Positions 25,275 to 29,232 of a stretch of DNA of 29,232 bases are shown one piece after another. The notes below the pieces were generated by a model that had not been told where the DNA came from, searched no databases, and saw nothing but the letters and a program-made list of their open reading frames with translations. Each line of letters opens with the position of its first letter. Position 1 is the first letter of the stretch. Source of the DNA: Planctomycetaceae bacterium UBA4655 (GTDB lineage: Bacteria > Planctomycetota > Planctomycetia > Pirellulales > UBA1268). The DNA lies in contig DHLZ01000304.1 in the NCBI GenBank assembly GCA_002405515.1, positions 1 through 29,232 on the forward strand, in the 5' to 3' direction. Both the position numbers and the translations under genes were made by a program.

Positions 25275-25347
25275 CGCCGGGGGAGCGGACGTTGAGGAGC
25301 ATCAGGTGTATCCTCACCGTAGCGACGATGCGTCTGCTCCCCCGGCG
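25275..25347. repeat. Nested inverted repeat with 16-base arms
   Basis: Outer arms 25275-25290 and 25332-25347 pair at 15 of 16 positions (core CGCCGGGGGAGC). Within the 41-base loop a second inverted repeat, TGAGGA (25293-25298) and TCCTCA (25311-25316), can form. It lies between convergent genes, so a bidirectional terminator, a small structured RNA or a mobile-element remnant are all possible. Confidence 0.6.
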
Positions 25348-25427
25348 GCAATGCGGTATCGCTCAAATGCGCCGGAGCGGTTCGCTTCAGCCGGATTCGT
25401 CACCGGGAATCCACTCCTGGGACAACA

Positions 25428-25463
25428 TCAACGCCCCTCTCGGCTCGCGCCTCGGGCTTCCGG
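25428..25463 (-). repeat. Dispersed repeat module, inverted copy
   Basis: On the minus strand this 36-base module combines pieces found near the right end of the window: 26 bases (25428-25453) are an exact inverted match to 29153-29178, and 20 bases (25444-25463) are an exact inverted match to 29096-29115. It ends 19 bases before the LeuB-like stop codon. The pattern indicates a mosaic intergenic repeat family in this genome. Confidence 0.75.
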
Positions 25464-25482
25464 TGCGCGGCGGATGCTCGTA

Positions 25483-26568
25483 TCACAACGACGCGACGAC
25501 GAGGTCGCCGACGGCCTTCGTGCCGTGGCCCATCTTGCCGGCGGCCTGGCCCTTCATCTTCGTGCCGGTGACGTGGGCGACCGCCCGGTCGATCCGGGCC
25601 GCCGCGGCCGGCTGGCCGGAGTGCTCGAGCAGCATCGCCATGGCGTTGATCGCCGCGATCGGGTTGATCACGTCCTGGCCGGTGTATTTCGGGGCGCTGC
25701 CCCCCATCGGCTCGAACATGCTCACGCCCCGCCTCCCGTCGGAAGCGACGTCGGGGTTGAGGTTGCCCCCCGCGGCCACGCCCATGCCGCCCTGAATGAT
25801 GCCGCCCAGGTCCGTGATGATGTCGCCGAACATGTTCGTGGTGACGATCACGTCGTAGGCCTCGGGGTTCTTCACCATCCACATGCAGCAGGCGTCGACG
25901 TGGTTGTAGTCGGTCTTCACGTCGGGGTATTCCCTGGCCACCTCCTGGAAGGTCCGCCACCACAGGTCGTGCCCGAAGGTCAGCACGTTGGTCTTCGCCA
26001 CCAGCGTGAGCGTCTTCTTCGGGCTGTTCCTCTTGCGCGTGTATTCGAAGGCCCAGCGGATGCACCGCTCGCATCCCTTCCTCGTGTAGACCGCCTGCTG
26101 GACGGCGACCTCGTCGGCCGTTCCCTTCTTGAGGTGGCCGCCGACGCCGCAGTAGAGGTCCTCCGTGTTCTCCCGGACCACGACGAAGTCGATGTCCTTC
26201 GGCCCCCGCCCGGCCAGCGGCGTTTCCACGCCGGGCAAAAGCTTCACCGGCCGCAGGTTGACGTACTGGTCGAGCTTGAACCGAAGCTCGAGCAGGAGGC
26301 CCTTTTCGAGGATGCCCGGAGCCACTCCGGGATGGCCGATCGCGCCGAGGAATATCGCGTGCTTCCCGCGGAGCAGATCGAGCCCTCCCTCGGGGATGAT
26401 CTCGCCGGTCCGCAGGAATCGATCGCCACCCCAGTCGAGCGTCTCGACGTCGTAGGAGAAGCCCTCGAGCTTCGCCACGGCCGACAGAACCTTCATCGCC
26501 TCGGCGGTCACCTCGGGGCCCGTTCCATCACCGGGGATGGACGCTATGGAGAGGGTGCCGGCTGCCAT
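25483..26568 (-). CDS. leuB: 3-isopropylmalate dehydrogenase-like (isocitrate/isopropylmalate dehydrogenase family)
   Basis: NAD-dependent beta-decarboxylating dehydrogenase, 361 residues. Family landmarks: ASIPGDGTGPEV at the N-terminus, VNLRPVKLLPG (substrate arginine), DFVVVRENTEDLYCG, KTNVLTFG (catalytic Lys), the metal-binding stretch NMFGDIITDLGG, and GSAPKYTGQDVINPIAAI near the C-terminus. The overall pattern resembles leucine-biosynthesis enzymes of actinobacterial type (LLLELRF...YVNLRP), but the RENTED segment is closer to isocitrate or tartrate dehydrogenases than to the RELTGG seen in many LeuB proteins, so the substrate is not certain. The ATG at 26566-26568 has AGGA about seven bases upstream. 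It follows the zinc-ribbon-like gene by 58 bases on the same strand; no other leucine genes are in view. Confidence 0.88.
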   Translation of the reverse strand: MAAGTLSIASIPGDGTGPEVTAEAMKVLSAVAKLEGFSYDVETLDWGGDRFLRTGEIIPEGGLDLLRGKHAIFLGAIGHPGVAPGILEKGLLLELRFKLDQYVNLRPVKLLPGVETPLAGRGPKDIDFVVVRENTEDLYCGVGGHLKKGTADEVAVQQAVYTRKGCERCIRWAFEYTRKRNSPKKTLTLVAKTNVLTFGHDLWWRTFQEVAREYPDVKTDYNHVDACCMWMVKNPEAYDVIVTTNMFGDIITDLGGIIQGGMGVAAGGNLNPDVASDGRRGVSMFEPMGGSAPKYTGQDVINPIAAINAMAMLLEHSGQPAAAARIDRAVAHVTGTKMKGQAAGKMGHGTKAVGDLVVASL

Positions 26569-26627
26569 GCATGGTTCCTGGAAAGAAAGTGAGACAGAAC
26601 TGGGAGCGAAACGGAAGCGGAATCGGG

Positions 26628-26969
26628 TCAGTTGTTGCTGAAGTCGAGCTTCTTGCCGTGGCGGCCGCCGAGCGGGTTCTTCAGGAACATCGTGCGGCAG
26701 CCCTCGCAGAGATCGAACCGAAAGACGCGGGTCGCATTGTCGTCGAACGCATCACACTCGTCGTCGGGCTGCGACTCCTCGATCCGCTCGAGCATCGCGT
26801 GCACCTCGTCGAGGTGGTCGATCTCGTCGATGTCGCCCTCCTCGCAACAGTCGCCCTCCTCGCAACGCCCTTCCTCGACGGCCTGAAAAACCTCGATCTT
26901 CACGACGTGCCGCATCTCGGAGCCGACGTCGATCGGCCGTTTGCAGAGGTCACACGAGTAATGAAGCAT
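26628..26969 (-). CDS. Small acidic zinc-ribbon-like protein
   Basis: This 113-residue protein is not assigned to a named family. It has two CxxC pairs at opposite ends, C6/C9 (SCDLCKRPI) and C88/C91 (LCEGCRTMF), which could together bind one zinc ion as a zinc ribbon. Between them lies a very acidic region rich in Glu and Asp (residues 31-77) with four more cysteines, including CEEGDCCEEGD (36-46), encoded by a tandem 18-base repeat (identical 16-base cores at 26833-26848 and 26851-26866). The ATG at 26967-26969 has GGAGAG seven bases upstream, which decides the start. It is upstream of and in the same direction as the LeuB-like gene and diverges from the HNH gene. Probably cytoplasmic; the function is unknown. 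Confidence 0.8.
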   Translation of the reverse strand: MLHYSCDLCKRPIDVGSEMRHVVKIEVFQAVEEGRCEEGDCCEEGDIDEIDHLDEVHAMLERIEESQPDDECDAFDDNATRVFRFDLCEGCRTMFLKNPLGGRHGKKLDFSNN

Positions 26970-27133
26970 GGTCGGCTCTCCGGAACGTGGCCTGAAAGGA
27001 TCGAGACGGACTTCCCGTGAGTCTGCCTCCATCCTCGGAGCGTGGCAAGTGTCGAGGCGTTCACCGCGAAGACCTGCGGCGGCAGCCCGTCCGGCCGGCG
27101 TGGCGCATTCCACGCAGACAACGTGGCAAAAAC

Positions 27134-27163
27134 TTGGCAAAGGCGATCCGCCGGCTCTACATT
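27134..27163 (+). promoter_or_regulatory. Candidate promoter of the HNH gene
   Basis: TTGGCA (27134-27139) and TACATT (27158-27163) are separated by 18 bases. The HNH start codon lies 47 bases further on. The match is reasonable but not strong, and it is the best candidate in the 241-base divergent gap. Confidence 0.35.
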
Positions 27164-27210
27164 GGGGAAGAGCTGGCGGTGCTCAGGCTCCACGATCGAA
27201 CGGTCCCATC

Positions 27211-27855
27211 ATGAACGGCGCGCCGATGACGGTCCAGACGACGCCCCTTTCGCTCAGCGTGCTCGTGCTCAACCGGTCATTCGTGGCCGTGCACATCGTC
27301 AACGTCCGCCGGGCCCTGACGCTCCTTTTCCGCCAACTCGCGGAGGTGGTGCACATCGAGGAGGGGCAGTTCGCCGCCTATTCCTTCGAGTCGTGGCGGG
27401 AGCTTTCCGCGATGCGGGCGAGCTTCTGCGGCCCCGAGGAGGACTGGATCAAGGCAGTCGGCTACGAACTCCAGGCCCCCAGGGTGATCCGGCTCCTTTC
27501 CTGCGATCGGGGGCCGACGCAGGGGCTGCGGTTCAACCGCCGCAATGTCTTTGCGCGAGACGGAAACATCTGTCAGTACTGCGGCTGCAGCTTCCCGACG
27601 AGCGAGCTTTCGCTCGACCATGTCGTGCCCCGCAGCCGTGGCGGCACGACGAGCTGGGAGAACATCGTCTGCGCCTGCGTGAGCTGCAACGTGCGCAAGG
27701 GGGGCCGCACGCCGCACGAGGCCCGCATGCAACTCGTTCGGCAGCCCGTTCGACCGAAGCGGAGCCCGCTGCTCTCCATCAAGCTCGGCAACCCCAAGTA
27801 CCAGAGTTGGAAGAGCTTCGTGGATAGTGCCTACTGGCTCGTCGACCTTCGGTGA
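27211..27855 (+). CDS. HNH endonuclease-family protein
   Basis: This 214-residue protein has a C-terminal HNH nuclease domain: a zinc-binding pair C121/C124 (CQYCG), the catalytic-type D136-H137 in LSLDHVVPRSRGG, N151 in SWENIVCAC, and the second pair C156/C159 (CVSCN) followed by KGGRTPHEA. This is the compact domain found in many stand-alone HNH proteins of environmental bacteria. The first 100 residues (starting with LSVLVLNRSFVAVHIVNVRRAL) form a conserved-looking alpha/beta region common to that group. No methyltransferase, toxin or phage gene is adjacent, so its target is unknown. The ATG at 27211 is chosen as it begins the homologous region; the longer frame upstream is not protein-like. 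Its stop is four bases before a hairpin array. Confidence 0.88.
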   Translation: MNGAPMTVQTTPLSLSVLVLNRSFVAVHIVNVRRALTLLFRQLAEVVHIEEGQFAAYSFESWRELSAMRASFCGPEEDWIKAVGYELQAPRVIRLLSCDRGPTQGLRFNRRNVFARDGNICQYCGCSFPTSELSLDHVVPRSRGGTTSWENIVCACVSCNVRKGGRTPHEARMQLVRQPVRPKRSPLLSIKLGNPKYQSWKSFVDSAYWLVDLR

Positions 27856-27858
27856 CGA

Positions 27859-27917
27859 GTGCAAAACGAAGTTTTGCGCGTGCGAATAGTTCATGGATGA
27901 ACTTTTCGCACACCAGC
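27859..27917. repeat. Hairpin-pair repeat, copy 1
   Basis: A 59-base unit that recurs at 27961-28019 with 57 of 59 bases the same. It contains two hairpins: GCAAAAC-GAA-GTTTTGC (27861-27877), and a 14-base stem around the loop TGGA (27880-27911) with one mismatch. It starts four bases after the HNH stop codon. Confidence 0.85.
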
Positions 27918-27924
27918 GAGAATC

Positions 27925-27961
27925 GGGGCTCACGGATGAGCCCCCGGGAGCGAAGCTCCCG
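27925..27961. repeat. Two further hairpins between the repeat copies
   Basis: GGGGCTCA-CGGA-TGAGCCCC (27925-27944, 8-base stem) is followed at once by CGGGAGC-GAA-GCTCCCG (27945-27961, 7-base stem). They use the same loop types, xGGA and GAA, as the hairpins in the flanking 59-base repeats but different stem sequences. GC-rich stems between convergent genes make them good candidates for factor-independent termination in both directions, though no long T run follows. Confidence 0.75.
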
Positions 27962-28019
27962 TGCAAAACGAAGTTTTGCGCGTGTGAAAAGTTCATGGAT
28001 GAACTTTTCGCACACCAGC
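27961..28019. repeat. Hairpin-pair repeat, copy 2
   Basis: Second copy of the 59-base unit, 102 bases after the first. Here the long hairpin (27982-28013) has a 14-base stem without mismatches except one T-G pair, where copy 1 has a C-G pair; this is a pairing-preserving change. The copy ends on the first base of the ferredoxin stop codon on the plus strand. Confidence 0.85.
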
Positions 28020-28291
28020 TAGCACAGCGGGTCTTTCTTCTCCGTGATGACCGGGCACTGCGGGGCCATCTCGGCGTTGAGTTCCTTGAAATCCTTCCAG
28101 TCGGCCGGAAGGTTGTCCTCGTGAAAGATCGCCTCCACCGGGCACTCGGGAACGCACGCCTCGCAGTCGATGCACTCGTCCGGGTGGATGTAGACCATCT
28201 TGTCACCCTCGTAGAAGCACTCCACCGGGCAGACCACCACGCAGTCGGTGTACTTACATCCAAAGCAGGGCTCGGCAACGATGTGCGTCAT
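28019..28291 (-). CDS. fdxA: FdxA-type 7Fe ferredoxin (3Fe-4S and 4Fe-4S)
   Basis: Small soluble electron carrier, 90 residues. The cysteine pattern is C9-x2-C12-x4-C17-x3-C21-P followed by C40-x2-C43-x2-C46-x3-C50-P, with landmarks KYTDCVVVCPVECFYEG and IHPDECIDC, which are diagnostic of the FdxA group that carries one 3Fe-4S and one 4Fe-4S cluster. The C-terminal extension (about residues 60-90) ending PVITEKKDPLC is also typical in length, though the terminal cysteine is notable. The ATG at 28289-28291 has GGAGAG eight bases upstream. It is driven by a clear promoter (28333-28361) and appears to be a single-gene unit, convergent with the HNH gene and divergent from the sigma factor gene. 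Its redox partner cannot be told from the neighbours. Confidence 0.95.
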   Translation of the reverse strand: MTHIVAEPCFGCKYTDCVVVCPVECFYEGDKMVYIHPDECIDCEACVPECPVEAIFHEDNLPADWKDFKELNAEMAPQCPVITEKKDPLC

Positions 28292-28332
28292 GGCACGTTC
28301 TCTCCTTGCAGCGTGTGGGACTGGACCGCGGA

Positions 28333-28361
28333 ATGGTAGGGCGGGCACTCGGGGCTGTCAA
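28333..28361 (-). promoter_or_regulatory. Promoter of fdxA
   Basis: On the minus strand TTGACA (28356-28361) is followed after exactly 17 bases by TACCAT (28333-28338). The start of transcription would be near 28326, giving a leader of about 35 bases with a GGAGAG ribosome site before the ATG. Confidence 0.6.
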
Positions 28362-28405
28362 CGATGCCGACGCCCTACGGCGCGGCGTTGCCGGGCCGAT
28401 TGGGA

Positions 28406-28435
28406 TTGGCCAGGACTGCCCGCGTTTCCTACGAT
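28406..28435 (+). promoter_or_regulatory. Candidate promoter of the sigma factor gene
   Basis: TTGGCC (28406-28411) and TACGAT (28430-28435) are 18 bases apart, and the GTG start lies 37 bases downstream. The match to the consensus is modest; the gene could also be driven by its own sigma factor from an unrecognised site. Confidence 0.3.
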
Positions 28436-28472
28436 ATCGGCAGGCGGGCGATCCATCTTTGGCAGGTGTCAT

Positions 28473-29036
28473 GTGACCTTTCCCGATGACGAGCGCGAAC
28501 TCGTCCGGGCCTGCCTCGACGGGGCCCCGGGGGCCTGGGAAGCGTTCGTGGGCCGGTTTGCGAGACTGCTGGACCACGTCGTCCGCTCCACCTGTTCCCA
28601 GCAGCGACGGCAGGCCTCGGCCGTGCAGTGCGAGGACCTCGTCTCGGAAGTCTTCGTGGAGATTCTCCGCAACGACGCGGCGGTGCTGCGTGGCTTCGCC
28701 GGCCGATCGTCGCTGGCGGCCTACCTCGCGGTGATCGCCCGTCGCGTGGCCGTGCGGAAACTCCACCGGATGCCGGTGGTCCCTGCCGGCCGCGTCGTGG
28801 ATGACGTGGAATCTCCTCGTGGAACTTCCGCCGACCCGGCGGCCGCCGCATCGCGGAAGGAGCAGATCGAGGGGATGCTCTCGCTGCTCGACGACTCGGA
28901 GGCCCTGCTCGTGCGGCTGCACCACATCGAGGCCCGCAGCTACGGCGAGATCAGCCGACTGACCGGCCTGCCGCTCGGCTCCATCGGCCCCGCGCTCTCG
29001 AAGGCCCGCGAGAAGCTCCGCCGCGAGGGAGCGTGA
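28473..29036 (+). CDS. ECF-like RNA polymerase sigma factor
   Basis: This 187-residue protein has the two-domain layout of extracytoplasmic-function sigma factors. Region 2 covers about residues 8-90 (ACLDGAPGAWEAFVGRFARL, then CEDLVSEVFVEILRND and SSLAAYLAVIARRVAVRKL, the core-binding and -10 recognition parts). Region 4 covers about residues 125-184, with a helix-turn-helix around SYGEISRLTGLPLGSIGPAL followed by KAREKLRR. The linker is rich in Pro, Ser and Ala. No ATG lies before the conserved region, so the GTG at 28473 is used; AGG lies seven bases upstream. No anti-sigma gene follows within the window, where the next 196 bases are repeats. Regulated genes are not known. Confidence 0.88.
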   Translation: MTFPDDERELVRACLDGAPGAWEAFVGRFARLLDHVVRSTCSQQRRQASAVQCEDLVSEVFVEILRNDAAVLRGFAGRSSLAAYLAVIARRVAVRKLHRMPVVPAGRVVDDVESPRGTSADPAAAASRKEQIEGMLSLLDDSEALLVRLHHIEARSYGEISRLTGLPLGSIGPALSKAREKLRREGA

Positions 29037-29046
29037 CCGAGCCTCT

Positions 29047-29079
29047 CCGGAAGCCCGAGCCGCAAGTTTCCCTGCAGGC
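29047..29079 (+). repeat. Dispersed repeat, direct copy 1
   Basis: This 33-base stretch recurs at 29096-29128 with 31 of 33 bases the same; both end in TTTCCCTGCAGGC. It begins ten bases after the sigma factor stop codon. Confidence 0.75.
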
Positions 29080-29095
29080 CGAGTTGCGAAAATGC

Positions 29096-29128
29096 CCGGA
29101 AGCCCGAGGCGCGAGTTTCCCTGCAGGC
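29096..29128 (+). repeat. Dispersed repeat, direct copy 2
   Basis: Second 33-base copy, 49 bases after the first. Its first 20 bases are also found exactly, inverted, at 25444-25463. Confidence 0.75.
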
Positions 29129-29152
29129 GAACAGTTGCCCCATGCGAAAGCT

Positions 29153-29178
29153 GAGGCGCGAGCCGAGAGGGGCGTTGA
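29153..29178 (+). repeat. Dispersed repeat, 26-base module
   Basis: These 26 bases are an exact inverted match to 25428-25453, 3.7 kb away. The rest of the window, to 29232, shows no gene I can support. Confidence 0.75.
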
Positions 29179-29232
29179 CGAGGCCCCGCGAGTGGATGCC
29201 CGGTCACGGCCCGCCTGCGCGACACCGCATTG

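Larger units (their letters stand above)
24965..25482. other. Gene-free convergent interval filled with repeats
   Basis: This 518-base stretch lies between two genes that point at each other. Short open frames in it lack family features and follow the repeats. It contains a partial repeat copy (about 25024-25068), an element with terminal inverted repeats (25086-25227), a nested inverted repeat (25275-25347) and a dispersed repeat module (25428-25463), each listed separately. No tRNA or other RNA gene is evident. A simple GC-hairpin-plus-T-run terminator is not seen; the nested inverted repeat may serve both genes. Confidence 0.7.

Noticed and set aside
24972..25295. Short plus-strand open frames in the 24965-25482 gap
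   Set aside because: They span the inverted-repeat element, lack ribosome sites and family features, and look like translated repeats.
27779..28015. Minus-strand open frame with repeated FIHELF-type segments
   Set aside because: It follows from translating the two hairpin repeats and runs into the HNH gene; the DNA symmetry explains it better than a protein.
27859..28019. Possible two-repeat CRISPR array
   Set aside because: The repeat is 59 bases and made of two hairpins, the single intervening segment is itself palindromic, and no cas gene is near.

Overview
This is a GC-rich bacterial window that most likely comes from a member of the Planctomycetota. That placement is inferred from the gene families and their arrangement, the very long multihaem cytochrome, the Rieske protein with a long low-complexity N-terminus, and the structured intergenic repeats. 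No rRNA, tRNA or taxonomic marker is present to prove it.

Positions 22-22287 (all on the minus strand, transcribed right to left) hold 19 genes with no gap longer than 72 bases and many 1-4 base stop/start overlaps. They look like one aerobic respiratory operon. In order of transcription: Rieske Fe-S protein; cytochrome b6-type subunit; a long subunit-IV-type cytochrome b protein; a 1597-residue membrane-anchored cytochrome with eight CxxCH sites and a PDZ domain; two predicted blue-copper proteins; a dihaem cytochrome c lipoprotein; cytochrome oxidase subunits II and I; haem A synthase; haem O synthase; oxidase subunits III and IV; a SCO copper chaperone; a DUF420 membrane protein; a small Cys-containing membrane protein; two related hypothetical membrane proteins; and malate dehydrogenase. 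Read together, quinol would be oxidised by a b6f-like complex III, electrons would pass through c-haems and/or blue-copper proteins to an A2-type aa3 oxidase, and the assembly factors for haem A and CuA are made alongside. A TTGACA / TACAGT promoter lies upstream of the Rieske gene, with an inverted repeat just after its predicted start site.

Positions 22570-24964 (plus strand) carry purD and a Gfo/Idh/MocA-type oxidoreductase. They converge on a LeuB-like dehydrogenase and a small zinc-ribbon-like protein (minus strand, 25483-26969). The 518-base convergent gap (24965-25482) has no gene. It holds a MITE-like element with terminal inverted repeats, a long nested inverted repeat and a dispersed repeat module.

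Positions 27211-29036 carry an HNH endonuclease-family protein (plus), a FdxA-type 7Fe ferredoxin (minus) and an ECF-like sigma factor with a GTG start (plus). The HNH and ferredoxin genes converge on a 163-base gap made almost entirely of hairpins, including a 59-base hairpin pair repeated twice. The last 196 bases after the sigma factor again hold the dispersed repeat family seen at 25428-25463.

The points most worth following are the 19-gene complex III/IV operon with its octahaem PDZ cytochrome and amicyanin-like copper proteins, the repeated motif in the Rieske N-terminus, a threefold-repeated unknown module in the two hypothetical proteins, and the modular hairpin array at 27859-28019.
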